Of a stretch of 35,377 nucleotides of DNA, positions 1-8,653 are shown one piece after another; within the stretch, counting starts at the first letter, position 1; the number at the start of each line of letters is the position of its first letter. Location: contig NZ_JACJQJ010000083.1 of the NCBI RefSeq assembly GCF_014696615.1, forward strand, positions 1 through 35,377, given 5' to 3'. Both the position numbers and the translations under genes were made by a program. Under the pieces are notes generated by a model that saw only the letters and a list, made by a program, of their open reading frames with translations, made no database searches and was not told where the DNA came from. The DNA comes from Nostoc linckia FACHB-104 (GTDB lineage: Bacteria; Cyanobacteriota; Cyanobacteriia; Cyanobacteriales; Nostocaceae).

Positions 1-237
1 TTTGTTGTCAATTTATTTTCTTAACTGAACTGTATTGATTTATAACCAATGACCGATGACTATTGACACAAGAAAATCATATTATAACCGATAAATTATT
101 CTTAATTTACTTTAAACCCCACCCCACCAAAGCTATGCTTTTTGTCTCAGCAATTATGGTTAGAAGGTGGGTAAGTTTTATCGTGTTAAATTTGCTAGCT
201 TTTTTGGCTATTAAACATAACAAATGATAAATAAAAA

Positions 238-1509
238 ATGCCCAAAACCCAACTAATTCTACCTGCACTAAAATCCAGAAACTATCGCCTGTTTTTTGCA
301 GGGCAAGGTATATCTCTAATCGGAACCTGGATGACACAACTAGCCACAGTTTGGCTAGTTTATAGCTTAACCAACTCCGCATTAATGTTAGGCTTTGTGG
401 GCTTTACCAGTCAAATTCCTAGCTTTTTTCTTGCTCCCTTTGGGGGTGTTTTTGTAGACCGCTTTTCGCGCTATCGTACCTTAATTGGTACACAAATTAT
501 GGCGATGATTCAGTCGCTAGCATTAGCAGCATTGGCGCTCACTGGTGTAATTCAGGTATGGCATATCATTGCTTTAAGCTTATTTCAAGGATTTATTAAC
601 GCCTTGGATGCACCAGCTAGACAAGCTTTCGTACCAGAATTAGTGGAAAAAAGAGAAGATTTAGCCAATGCGATCGCAATTAATTCCACCATGATTAATG
701 GGGCGCGATTAATTGGCCCAGCAATTGGCGGTTTAATCATTGCGAGAATTGGTGCTGCTTACTGTTTTCTCATTGATGGTTTAAGCTATATTGCTGTGAT
801 TGCTGCTTTATTAGCAATGACAATTAAACCTTGGAAATTTACAGTAAGTCACGGAAATGCCTTACAAAAAGTTAAAGAAGGATTTGTTTATGCTTTTAGC
901 TTTCCACCAATCAGAGCTATTTTATTACTATCAACTTTAGTTAGTCTAATGGGATTACAAAATACTATTCTTGTACCCATATTTGCTGAAGAAATTCTGA
1001 AAGGTGGTGCAGAAGCATTAGGCTTTTTAATGGCAGCTTCGGGAGTAGGAGCGTTATCAGGTGGGATTTATTTAGCAACGCGACGCACAATATTAGGAAT
1101 TGGCAAATTAATCGCTATAGCTCCGGCAATTTTAGGTGTAGGTTTAATAGCTTTTGCTTATTCCCGATATTTACCACTTTCTTTATTCACAATGTTATTT
1201 GTAGGATTAGGAACAATTCTCCAGATTGCAGCAAGTAACACATTTTTACAAACAATTGTTGAAGAAGACAAACGTGGTAGATTAATGAGTTTATATACCA
1301 TGTCATTTTTAGGCATGATACCTGTAGGTAATTTATTAGGAGGTTTCTTAGCAAGTCGAATTGGCGCTCCTAACACCTTAATTCTTGATGGCATAGTTTG
1401 TATTATCGGCTCTATATTTTTCTACAAACAATTACCAGCCTTAAGAAGGCTTGTTATGCCCATTTATGAAGAAAAGGGGATTGTCAAACCTGTAGGGGCT
1501 GCTAGATAA
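238..1509 (+). CDS. MFS exporter, EntS-like (MFS_3 family)
   Basis: A 423-residue inner-membrane transporter of the major facilitator superfamily, the length expected for a 12-helix member. The N-terminus (RNYRLFFAGQGISLIGTWMT, about residues 14-33) is the hallmark of the MFS_3/enterobactin-exporter-like group, and the first loop carries the MFS motif A variant GGVFVDRFSRYR. Hydrophobic helices run along the whole length. The substrate cannot be read from sequence; relatives export siderophores, macrolides or other small molecules. The ATG at 238 has no clear Shine-Dalgarno sequence, but the conserved N-terminus starts close behind it. The next gene on the same strand, 88 bp on, is a second MFS exporter of a different family, so the two may share a transcript. 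Family sure, substrate unknown. Confidence 0.9.
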   Translation: MPKTQLILPALKSRNYRLFFAGQGISLIGTWMTQLATVWLVYSLTNSALMLGFVGFTSQIPSFFLAPFGGVFVDRFSRYRTLIGTQIMAMIQSLALAALALTGVIQVWHIIALSLFQGFINALDAPARQAFVPELVEKREDLANAIAINSTMINGARLIGPAIGGLIIARIGAAYCFLIDGLSYIAVIAALLAMTIKPWKFTVSHGNALQKVKEGFVYAFSFPPIRAILLLSTLVSLMGLQNTILVPIFAEEILKGGAEALGFLMAASGVGALSGGIYLATRRTILGIGKLIAIAPAILGVGLIAFAYSRYLPLSLFTMLFVGLGTILQIAASNTFLQTIVEEDKRGRLMSLYTMSFLGMIPVGNLLGGFLASRIGAPNTLILDGIVCIIGSIFFYKQLPALRRLVMPIYEEKGIVKPVGAAR

Positions 1510-1534
1510 AGGTACGTTAGCCTACAGCATAACT

Positions 1535-1555
1535 TTCGTAATTAAGAATTACGAA
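1535..1555. repeat. TTCGTAATT inverted repeat between the two MFS genes
   Basis: Nine-base perfect arms (TTCGTAATT at 1535-1543 and AATTACGAA at 1547-1555) flank a 3-base centre. The same core appears as a gapless palindrome TTCGTAATTACGAA at 16364-16377. It is probably a dispersed cyanobacterial palindrome; it could form a small hairpin between the two transporter genes. There is no T-tract, so it is not a standard terminator. Confidence 0.5.
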
Positions 1556-1597
1556 TTGATATTTTTGTTTACCCAAATTTTACACTAGAGCAATTCT

Positions 1598-3184
1598 ATG
1601 GCTCATACAGGTGCTATCCAACAACATCCTACCCTACCACCAGACCATGTACCGCTAAGAACTTGGATTGGTGTATTAGCCAGTATGCTTGGTGCATTCA
1701 TGGCGGTTTTAGATATTCAAATTACTAACGCATCGTTACAAGAAATTCAAGCAAGTTTAGGTGCAACTCTAGAAGAAGGTTCCTGGATTTCTACTGCTTA
1801 TTTAGTGGCAGAAATTGTGGTAATCCCGTTAACCGGATGGTTATCACGGGTGTTTTCTCTACGGCGCTATTTATTAGTAAACACTGTACTATTTATTTTC
1901 TTTTCTATATGCTGTGCTTGGGCGTGGAATCTCAATTCGATGATTGTATTTCGCGCTTTACAAGGCTTTACTGGTGGAGTGTTAATTCCTGCTGCAATGA
2001 CAGTTGTACTGACGACTTTACCAGCATCTAAGCAAGCAGTAGGATTAGCAGCATTTGGCATTACTGCAGTATTTGCGCCATCAATTGGCCCCACATTAGG
2101 AGGTTGGTTAACCGAAAATTATAGTTGGCAGTATAGCTTTTATATAAATATATTTCCTGGGGTTTTAATGCTAACCGGAGTCTGGTATGGCATTAAACAA
2201 GATAAACTGCAATTACAATTGCTCAAGCAAGGCGACTGGTGGGGAATTATGTCAATGGCTATTGGCTTAGGTTCTCTACAAGTTGTGTTAGAAGAAGGTA
2301 GTCGCAAAGATTGGTTTAGTTCAGCTTTCATTGTGCGCTTAAGTGTGATAGCGGCAATTTTTGTCACCTTGTTTTTATTTATTGAATTAACGCGCAAGCA
2401 ACCATTTATTAATTTAAGGCTAGTCACTAAACGTAACTTTGGTTTAGCTAGTATTATTAATATTTCTTTGGGGGTGGGATTATATGGTTCAATTTATATT
2501 TTGCCCTTGTATCTTGCCCAAATTCAAAGATATAACGCCTTACAAATAGGTGAAGTCTTAATTTGGGCAGGGATTCCGCAATTATTTATTATTCCCTTAA
2601 TACCCAAATTAATGCAACGCATTGATGTGCGGTTAATGGTTGGTGTAGGTATTGCTTTGTTTGCCATCAGTGCGTTTATGAACGCCGGAATGACTTCTCA
2701 AACTGGATTAGATCAATTAAGATGGTCACAACTTGTCCGCGCAATGGGACAACCATTAATTATGGTTCCTCTAACTACTATCGCCACTGCTGGATTGAGT
2801 CCTAAAGAAGCAGGTTCAGCGAGTGGTTTATTTAATATGATGCGGAATATGGGTGGTTCTTTAGGGATTGCAGCCTTAGCAACCCTATTAACTAATAGAG
2901 AGCAATTTCACTCTAATAGATTAGGTGACAGTGTATCGCTATATAATCCCGAAACTCAACAGCGAATCGACCAAATGACGCAATATTTTATTAGTCGAGG
3001 AGCCGATTTAAGTACCGCCCAAAATCAAGCGATCGCATCTATATCTAATATTGTGCGGCGTGAAGCTTTTGTGATGGCGTTTAATGATTGTTTCTACTTT
3101 ATTGGCATTGCTTTGTTATTAAGTGGATTGGCGATTATCTTCATTAAAAGAGTTAAGCCAACTGGTGGGGCTGTGGCACATTAA
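1598..3184 (+). CDS. MFS drug exporter, DHA2 / EmrB-QacA family
   Basis: A 528-residue multidrug-type exporter with the length of the 14-helix DHA2 family. Helix 1 contains the family signature LGAFMAVLDIQITNASLQEI (about residues 31-50), and helix 5 has motif C-like glycines in FAPSIGPTLGGWLTENYSWQ (about 160-179). EmrB proteins normally work with a periplasmic adaptor (EmrA/HlyD type) and an outer-membrane channel; no adaptor gene lies beside it here, so it must pair with one elsewhere or act alone. The ATG at 1598 lies 88 bp after the preceding MFS gene on the same strand. A strong hairpin terminator follows at 3250-3289. The family assignment is secure; the exported compound is unknown. 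Confidence 0.92.
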   Translation: MAHTGAIQQHPTLPPDHVPLRTWIGVLASMLGAFMAVLDIQITNASLQEIQASLGATLEEGSWISTAYLVAEIVVIPLTGWLSRVFSLRRYLLVNTVLFIFFSICCAWAWNLNSMIVFRALQGFTGGVLIPAAMTVVLTTLPASKQAVGLAAFGITAVFAPSIGPTLGGWLTENYSWQYSFYINIFPGVLMLTGVWYGIKQDKLQLQLLKQGDWWGIMSMAIGLGSLQVVLEEGSRKDWFSSAFIVRLSVIAAIFVTLFLFIELTRKQPFINLRLVTKRNFGLASIINISLGVGLYGSIYILPLYLAQIQRYNALQIGEVLIWAGIPQLFIIPLIPKLMQRIDVRLMVGVGIALFAISAFMNAGMTSQTGLDQLRWSQLVRAMGQPLIMVPLTTIATAGLSPKEAGSASGLFNMMRNMGGSLGIAALATLLTNREQFHSNRLGDSVSLYNPETQQRIDQMTQYFISRGADLSTAQNQAIASISNIVRREAFVMAFNDCFYFIGIALLLSGLAIIFIKRVKPTGGAVAH

Positions 3185-3204
3185 AATAATTAGTAATTCG
3201 TAGT

Positions 3205-3230
3205 ACCCTGCGGGAAGCGCCAAGCGCTAT
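3205..3230. repeat. REP-like CCCTGCGGGA element
   Basis: This GC-rich stretch (CCCTGCGGGAAGCGCCAAGC core) is the reverse complement of a REP-like family also seen at 24004-24030 and 25679-25703. It sits between two fragments of a TTCGTA-containing palindrome (GTAATTCGTAG before it, TAGTTCGTAATT after it), as if inserted into it. No coding potential. Confidence 0.5.
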
Positions 3231-3249
3231 GTAGTTCGTAATTAAATTC

Positions 3250-3289
3250 AGATTCCCGACTTCTCAAATAAGTCGGGAATCTATTTTTT
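3250..3289 (+). terminator. Intrinsic terminator after the DHA2 exporter
   Basis: A perfect 13-bp stem (AGATTCCCGACTT at 3250-3262, AAGTCGGGAATCT at 3270-3282) with a 7-base loop is followed by six T at 3284-3289. It lies 65 bp past the stop of the exporter at 1598-3184. This is the clearest intrinsic terminator in the window. Confidence 0.85.
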
Positions 3290-3339
3290 CGCGAAGGGTT
3301 GAGGCTGCTATCCAATTACCATGAGATGCGTTCACGTAG

Positions 3340-3366
3340 GATGCGTTAGCGATAGCGTAACGCATC
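3340..3366. repeat. GATGCGTTA palindromic repeat
   Basis: Arms GATGCGTTA (3340-3348) and TAACGCATC (3358-3366) are perfectly complementary around a 9-base centre. It resembles the dispersed palindromes common in filamentous cyanobacterial intergenic DNA. The rest of the gap up to the helicase gene at 3583 is a pyrimidine-rich stretch (3385-3430) and AT-rich leader with no gene. Confidence 0.5.
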
Positions 3367-3582
3367 AGCAGGAAAGATAAATTCTCACCTCCCCCGTTCC
3401 CCGTTCCCCTTTTCCCTTTTCCCCTTCACCCAATTGCATGAGAGAGGCTGTAATTTGTCATCATATAAATATTAGTTAATTGATTTGTGATGGAAAATTT
3501 CTCAACCACAGAGATAAACTAATAATTTATAAAGTCTGCGATTTGAGAATCCTACCCCAAATTTCAAATTTAAATTCCTGTA

Positions 3583-6075
3583 ATGTCAGACGTTAATAAT
3601 ATTGATACTGTGACGCAAGAATTATCTGATAAATCTCCTGTTTCTACTCTACGGGCAGAAGCGATCGCACGCATCCGGAATAGCCTACGCCCTGGACAAC
3701 AGCAAATGGCTGATTGGAACTCAGGCCCTTTGGCTGTGTCGGCTGTACCTGGTGCGGGGAAATCTACAGGGATGGCGGCGGCGGCGGCGATCGCAGTTGC
3801 ACGTCAGTATGAACTTGCAGCCCAGTCGCGCCCTGCTTCCCGCCGTCAGTTGGTAGTTGTGACCTTTACCCGTTCTGCTGCTGCTAATATTAAAGCGAAA
3901 ATACGCAAATATTTACGCGATGATTTATCTTTGCCTCAGACAGGTTTTGTCGTTTATACCTTGCATGGTTTGGCGTTAAATATCGCCAGTCGCCATCCTG
4001 AATTATCGGGGTTGCAGTTAGAAAACGTGACATTAATTACACCAAATCAAAGTCACCGCTTCATCCGTACAGCGGTAGAACAGTGGATTGTGAATAATCC
4101 CAACCTTTATTTGCGCTTACTCGAAGGTAGCCAATTTGACGGTGAGGAAACAGAAAGATTACGTCGTCAATCGGTACTGCGAACTGAAGTTTTACCAGAC
4201 TTAGCAACAACAGTTATTCACGAAGCCAAAAGTTCTGGTTTATCCCCCGAAGACTTGCGCGAGTGGAGTAAACAAACCTCAGACCCCTACGCCATTTTAA
4301 ATATAGCCGCAGGTTTGTACGAGCAATATCAGAAGTTAATGCGATCGCGTGACTTCATTGACTACGACGACATGATTTTAGCCGCCCTGCGCGTCCTTGA
4401 AAACGACAGCGCCCGCCGCATCGAGCAAAACCAAGTTTTCGCCGTTTTTGAAGACGAAGCCCAAGATTCCAGCCCATTGCAGACGAGATTATTGGAAATC
4501 TTGGCGAGTAATACTGAGGAGGATGAGGGATATAAGGGGGATGAAAGAGATAATTTTCAACTTCTTACTTCTAACTCAGAACTCAGCAACGCCAGTTGCT
4601 ACAACGGAGGAAACCTCCGCAACGCACTGGCTCCTCAGAACTCAGCACTCAATCTAGTCCGCGTAGGCGACCCCAACCAAGCAATTAACTCAACTTTTAC
4701 CCCAGCCGATCCGATTTATTTTCGAGAATTTTGTGCCGAGTGCGATCGCATCAGCAGATTGGCGACAATGGATCAAGCTGGGCGGAGTACAAGAATTATC
4801 CTGGAAGCAGCTAACTTTACGTTGGAATGGATTAATAGTTTTTACGGAGTGAAGATGCAACAATCATCTCATGACTCCGTTATCTCTCTTCCCTTTCGTC
4901 CCCAAAGAATTCGGGCTGTGGATACAGGCGACCCGCAAAAAGACGCAAACCCAGCACCAGTAGGAAGGGGGTTAGAACTGTATACCCCACGTGATATTCA
5001 TCACACTGTTGAATTGCTTTCTCAGCGAGTCATTGAATTATTTGCTGATGACCCCAGCAAAATTAGTGCGGCGGTGTTAGTGCGGGAAAATCGCCAAGGA
5101 AGATGGCTAGCTGAGGCGCTAGAACCGATATGTAAAGAGCATAAAATTACACTTTATGATGTGGGAGAACGCGATCGCCGTTCCCAAATTCCCCAAGAAA
5201 TTTTAGCCTTACTCCAATTTTGCGATCGCCCCCATTCCCCAGATTACTTAAAAGCGGCTTTGGAAGTATTAGTGGAACGCCAGTTAATTCCCACCCAAGA
5301 CTTGAACGCACTGGCGAGTTTACCAGAAGATTTTTTATATCCTGGCCCCTTAGCCGCACCACAATCAGAAACAGTTCAAAAAGCCTCACACTTGTGTCGG
5401 AGTTTACTCCGCGCGCGCTTAGAATTGCCAATATATCAGCTAATTTCCTTTTTAGCTTTGGCTTTGAATTACGACCAAGCCGAACTCGCAACGGCTGACA
5501 AACTCGCAGAACGAGTAAACCAGCAAATTTCTGGTAATAGTTCTATGGGCGCAATGCTGTCAGCCTTAAGTGAAATTGTCAGTTCCGAACGCTTTGAAGC
5601 GGTAGAAACAGAAGATTTGGAAGCACGTTACACCCGTAACGGTCAACTGACAATTATTACCATGCATAAAGCCAAAGGGCTAGATTGGGACTATGTTTTT
5701 ATTCCCTTTCTCCACGAAAACTTAATTCCTGGTCGCTTTTGGGTTCCACCTCAAAGCCAGTTTTTAGGTGATTTTACCTTATCAGAAGTTGCCCGCGCCC
5801 AAGTACGTGCTGCTTTACATAATGAATCACAAATACCCGATGTTTCCCAAGCTTGGGAAGTAGCAAAACACCTCAAAACAGCTGAAGAGTATCGCTTACT
5901 TTATGTTGCCATGACCAGAGCCAAGCGTTTATTGTGGATGTCTGCAGCACAGAAAGCCCCATTCACTTGGAGCAAACCAGAGAATTTGCAAGAACAAGCG
6001 CCTTGTCCTGTTTTCCCAGCTTTAAAACGCCAATTTCCCGAAAATGTGCTTTCTTTAGCCACGATGGTTTCTTGA
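3583..6075 (+). CDS. UvrD/PcrA-like superfamily 1 DNA helicase
   Basis: An 830-residue ATP-dependent DNA helicase of the UvrD/Rep/PcrA type, expected to unwind DNA in repair or replication restart. Visible motifs in order: Walker A VPGAGKST (about 55-62); motif Ia VVVTFTRSAAANIKAKI; TLHGLALNIASRHP; Walker B FEDEAQD (289-295); motif III VRVGDPNQ (about 359-366); motif V MHKAKGLDWDYVF (from 694); motif VI YRLLYVAMTRAKR (about 770-782). All core motifs are present, so it should be active. Residues about 309-356, between Walker B and motif III, form an unusual polar insert encoded by an AACTCAG-type tandem repeat plus a 47-bp hairpin element (4587-4633), still in frame. The gene is flanked by terminators and is probably monocistronic. 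Confidence 0.92.
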   Translation: MSDVNNIDTVTQELSDKSPVSTLRAEAIARIRNSLRPGQQQMADWNSGPLAVSAVPGAGKSTGMAAAAAIAVARQYELAAQSRPASRRQLVVVTFTRSAAANIKAKIRKYLRDDLSLPQTGFVVYTLHGLALNIASRHPELSGLQLENVTLITPNQSHRFIRTAVEQWIVNNPNLYLRLLEGSQFDGEETERLRRQSVLRTEVLPDLATTVIHEAKSSGLSPEDLREWSKQTSDPYAILNIAAGLYEQYQKLMRSRDFIDYDDMILAALRVLENDSARRIEQNQVFAVFEDEAQDSSPLQTRLLEILASNTEEDEGYKGDERDNFQLLTSNSELSNASCYNGGNLRNALAPQNSALNLVRVGDPNQAINSTFTPADPIYFREFCAECDRISRLATMDQAGRSTRIILEAANFTLEWINSFYGVKMQQSSHDSVISLPFRPQRIRAVDTGDPQKDANPAPVGRGLELYTPRDIHHTVELLSQRVIELFADDPSKISAAVLVRENRQGRWLAEALEPICKEHKITLYDVGERDRRSQIPQEILALLQFCDRPHSPDYLKAALEVLVERQLIPTQDLNALASLPEDFLYPGPLAAPQSETVQKASHLCRSLLRARLELPIYQLISFLALALNYDQAELATADKLAERVNQQISGNSSMGAMLSALSEIVSSERFEAVETEDLEARYTRNGQLTIITMHKAKGLDWDYVFIPFLHENLIPGRFWVPPQSQFLGDFTLSEVARAQVRAALHNESQIPDVSQAWEVAKHLKTAEEYRLLYVAMTRAKRLLWMSAAQKAPFTWSKPENLQEQAPCPVFPALKRQFPENVLSLATMVS
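4575..4645. repeat. 47-bp hairpin element copy A inside the helicase gene, with 12-bp direct flanks
   Basis: The 47-bp element occupies 4587-4633 (minus-strand orientation relative to the copy at 21339-21385). It is flanked exactly by two identical 12-mers, CTCAGAACTCAG, at 4575-4586 and 4634-4645. Its centre folds as CGGAGG-AAA-CCTCCG and its ends as GCCAGT/ACTGGC. The flanks belong to an AACTCAG heptamer repeat, so the duplication may be either a target-site duplication or a pre-existing tandem repeat. The whole block is read through in frame by the helicase. Confidence 0.75.
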
Positions 6076-6080
6076 TATCC

Positions 6081-6108
6081 TTCCGCCACAGCTTTCAGCT
6101 TGGCGGAA
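6081..6108 (+). terminator. Hairpin terminator candidate after the helicase
   Basis: TTCCGCCA (6081-6088) pairs with TGGCGGAA (6101-6108), and AGCT pairs with AGCT inside with one bulged C, giving about 12 bp and a TTC loop. It begins five bases after the helicase stop codon. The downstream bases are only moderately T-rich, so termination may be partial. Confidence 0.55.
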
Positions 6109-6819
6109 TCATCTTGCTATTCTCAAATTGGTTTCACCACTTAGTATAAATACGGAATACTTCTCTTTATTTATGGAGAGTATCAGCAATAATTTTAAAT
6201 AGAATTGCCTTAGGTTAAAAAAATTTAGTTTCATTTAATTTCATTTTTATAACTTCTGACAAGGCATCTCTATTTATTAAGTGAATGTAAATTATTTTAG
6301 TTATATATATCACATATACATATTAATATTTGCCCATAAGCGTCAGCAAAATTAGTCCTAGGTATGAAATCCTGATAATTCAGCCTCAAACAAACTCAGT
6401 TACAACTTATTTATAGATTAAAAAAATAATTACATAAGTATGTTTTAAGTGTATATTCTCAATTATGATGTGTTCCGAAAAAACTATCGCAGTGCCTAAC
6501 ACACAATATTATGTTGTAGTACGCGATAGATTTTGCCCTGAGAAACTATACTTAAGCTTTACTTTATAAATATTTTTTTATGAAATCTGCCATTTCAATA
6601 TTAAGTATTGTCACGGTTTATATTTAATATCACCTTAAGGCATTCTATTAATTTAGAGACTTGTTATATAGCTTGAAGAACGACACATTTTCTATAGGTG
6701 CTTTGGCTGTGCAGCACAGCTAGTTGATAGATTATCTATAATTTTTGGGAAATTTTATATTCCCAAGATAATTGATTTAAATTAATTGATATCCCTTGAT
6801 AAAAGGTGGGTATATACTA
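6109..6819. other. 711-bp AT-rich gene-free leader with structured inverted repeats
   Basis: No gene is supported here on either strand. Three dyads stand out. CTATCGC (6484-6490) pairs with GCGATAG (6533-6539) across an internally semi-palindromic stretch. GCTGTGC-A-GCACAGC at 6706-6720 is a compact near-perfect dyad of operator size. TTGGGAA/TTCCCAA at 6745-6766 forms a small hairpin about 54 bp before the GAF gene start. The region probably contains the promoter and long 5' leader of the GAF gene. Confidence 0.5.
6706..6720. promoter_or_regulatory. Operator-like dyad upstream of the GAF photoreceptor gene
   Basis: Two perfect 7-base half-sites, GCTGTGC and GCACAGC, flank one central A. 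The dyad lies about 100 bp upstream of the ATG at 6820. The size fits a dimeric regulator site, but no regulator can be named and no -10/-35 pair is convincing around it. Confidence 0.3.
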
Positions 6820-7608
6820 ATGGCAGACTTGAATTCTGACTTTTCTAGCAATATTTCTCATATAAAAAATTTAAGTGTATATGATGCTAGCAATTATGAA
6901 TATTTACTGCGACAAAAGCTGCGTCAAGAAAAGTTACTCAGCAGAATATCTCTGAAGATTCGTGAAACATTAAAATTAGAAGAAGTTCTGCAAACAGCTG
7001 TAGAAGAAGTCAGACAATTACTAGCAACAGATAGAGTTGTTCTTTACCAGTTTGCAAACGATTGGAGTGGTTCAGTAGTAGTAGAATCTGTTAGCTCCGA
7101 TTATATGTCTATTTTAGACATAAATATTAATGATACTTGTTTTTCAAAAGAACATGCAGTTCTCTACCGCGATGGACGAATTAGAGCAATTAACGATATT
7201 TATCTAGAAGGATTAGCTAGTTGTCACGTTCAATTACTAGCTCAATTACAAGTAAGAGCAAATTTAGTTATTCCGGTGATCCGCCAAGATTTCTTATGGG
7301 GTCTTTTAATTGCTCATCATTGCCAAAACTTTAGAAAATGGGAAGATTGGGAGGTTGAGCTACTTAAGCAGTTGAGTGTTCAATTAGCGATCGCTATTCA
7401 ACAAGCACATCTTTATGAACAGCTAGAAGCTCAAGTACAACATTATAGTGTTAATGGTACCCCACAAGAAAATTCAGCTATAAATGCGTTGCAAAAACTC
7501 AAACTTCTGTTGCAACGGGAAGATATCTGTTGGGAAAATTTGAATGAAGTAGTGGAAGAAAGCTTAGATAAAGCTTATAAAGGAATCATTACTTGGGATA
7601 AAAAGTAG
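6820..7608 (+). CDS. Stand-alone GAF protein, candidate DXCF-type cyanobacteriochrome
   Basis: A 262-residue soluble protein: about 50 leader residues, one GAF domain (about 51-200) and a roughly 60-residue helical tail. The GAF domain has both cysteines of DXCF cyanobacteriochromes: DTCF (Cys107) and the chromophore-anchoring Cys-His pair in GLASCHVQLL (Cys135-His136), followed by the typical QVRANLVIPV and LWGLLIAHHC segments. In that family the second Cys covalently binds phycocyanobilin and the DXCF Cys adds to it, giving blue-absorbing forms. There is no kinase, GGDEF, EAL or methyl-accepting domain, so any output must go through a partner. I prefer the ATG at 6820, preceded by AAGGTGG at a spacing of about ten; a TTG 24 bp upstream in the same frame is also possible. 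Bilin binding is inferred from the motifs only. Confidence 0.88.
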   Translation: MADLNSDFSSNISHIKNLSVYDASNYEYLLRQKLRQEKLLSRISLKIRETLKLEEVLQTAVEEVRQLLATDRVVLYQFANDWSGSVVVESVSSDYMSILDININDTCFSKEHAVLYRDGRIRAINDIYLEGLASCHVQLLAQLQVRANLVIPVIRQDFLWGLLIAHHCQNFRKWEDWEVELLKQLSVQLAIAIQQAHLYEQLEAQVQHYSVNGTPQENSAINALQKLKLLLQREDICWENLNEVVEESLDKAYKGIITWDKK

Positions 7609-7786
7609 ATATCAGATTTTAAATATTTAGATTGATTCTGAAAATTTTTGTCTAGGAAGGAGAAAGATAAAAATAAATGGGGTAGCAGACGTAGTTAATC
7701 AAAGAGAAATTACCAGAAAAAATGATTCACAATCTGGAGTTTACTAAGTATGTGTGATTTATTTAAATGGAAAAATTAAATAATAA

Positions 7787-8080
7787 ATGCATGAAGAACT
7801 TATAATTCATACCTGTTTAGTACAAATATCTAAATTAGGCATATCGGGAGAAAAATACCCGGAAAAACAATATTTTTGGAAAATATCTCCAATATTAGCT
7901 AACGGTTCTAGAGAAGTATGGATAACTCTGGAATGGAAAACTCATCCAACAGACTGGACTTGCGGAGTAATCTGTAAAATCGCCAAAGATTTCCAAGTTC
8001 AACAATGCACACTTTTAACTCGGACTTGTGAAGGTAAAATAGTTGAGCAGTTTCTTTATGACAAAGCATCTGGGGACTAG
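7787..8080 (+). CDS. Small hypothetical protein downstream of the GAF photoreceptor
   Basis: A 97-residue product I do not recognise. It is soluble, has no signal peptide or membrane helix, and is rich in tryptophan and cysteine (Cys at about 10, 59, 63, 74 and 80; WITLEWKTHPTDWTCGVICK in the middle). The composition and even hydrophobic pattern look like a folded beta-rich domain, not random translation. It starts 178 bp after the GAF gene on the same strand, so the two may be co-transcribed and it could be a partner protein. The ATG at 7787 lacks a good Shine-Dalgarno sequence; the region before it is very AT-rich. No homolog can be named from sequence alone. Confidence 0.55.
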   Translation: MHEELIIHTCLVQISKLGISGEKYPEKQYFWKISPILANGSREVWITLEWKTHPTDWTCGVICKIAKDFQVQQCTLLTRTCEGKIVEQFLYDKASGD

Positions 8081-8092
8081 TACCGCAAGGCG

Positions 8093-8117
8093 GAATTCAA
8101 AATTCAAAATTCAAAAT
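8093..8117. repeat. ATTCAAAA short tandem repeat
   Basis: Three consecutive 8-base units of the ATTCAAAA type follow the small gene ending at 8080. This is a typical cyanobacterial short tandem repeat and has no coding value. Confidence 0.6.
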
Positions 8118-8245
8118 GAATACAGCGTAAGCGTTGCGTGAGTTTAGAATGGTCTGCTTCTTTACGCCGAGGTGTACTAGGGATTGGGAATTAGGGACAA
8201 GGAGAATAAATTTATTTTGACTTTTGACTCTTGTATAAATCCACT

Positions 8246-8653
8246 TTACCCAATTCGACTATGGCGATATTTCCAAATTCCGACTGCGAGTAAAATTCCT
8301 AAGAATACACCAATTAGCAAACCAGCTGGTGCTAAAGTGACAAAACTTAAATCGGCTTGAGTTCTATTAGGGTAACCGCCATACAAAATCACAGCTTTAA
8401 ATCCAATAATTGCGCCCACAATTGAGCCCAATATTACCCATAACATGACATTTAGGGATCTCATCTGTGAGGCGATCGCTAGCCCAACAAAACTAACCAT
8501 TAACCCAACAACAGATCCGATCACAGCACCATACCCGATAACATTTAGCACCCAGGTATAGTTGACAATCCAAGCACCCACACCGCCAATTATAGCTCCA
8601 AAGCTGAGCCAGAGTACAATTCCCAGTATGAACCAGAACAGTTTTGTCTGCAT
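8246..8653 (-). CDS. Small four-helix membrane protein, unknown
   Basis: A 135-residue integral membrane protein with four hydrophobic segments at about 5-30, 38-62, 68-92 and 104-126. They are rich in glycine and alanine (GAIIGGVGAW, GYGAVIGSVVG, LGSIVGAIIG), suggesting tightly packed glycine-zipper helices. The C-terminus is basic (WKYRHSRIG). No enzyme or transporter signature is visible, and I do not recognise the family. The ATG at 8653 was chosen; a TTG four codons upstream (8665) is also open, and neither has a clear ribosome-binding site. It lies on the same strand as the oxygenase gene, 112 bp downstream of it. Confidence 0.75.
   Translation of the reverse strand: MQTKLFWFILGIVLWLSFGAIIGGVGAWIVNYTWVLNVIGYGAVIGSVVGLMVSFVGLAIASQMRSLNVMLWVILGSIVGAIIGFKAVILYGGYPNRTQADLSFVTLAPAGLLIGVFLGILLAVGIWKYRHSRIG

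Noticed and set aside
107-382. 91-codon minus-strand frame at the start of the window
   Set aside because: Mostly antisense to the start of the first MFS gene, and has no protein-like character.
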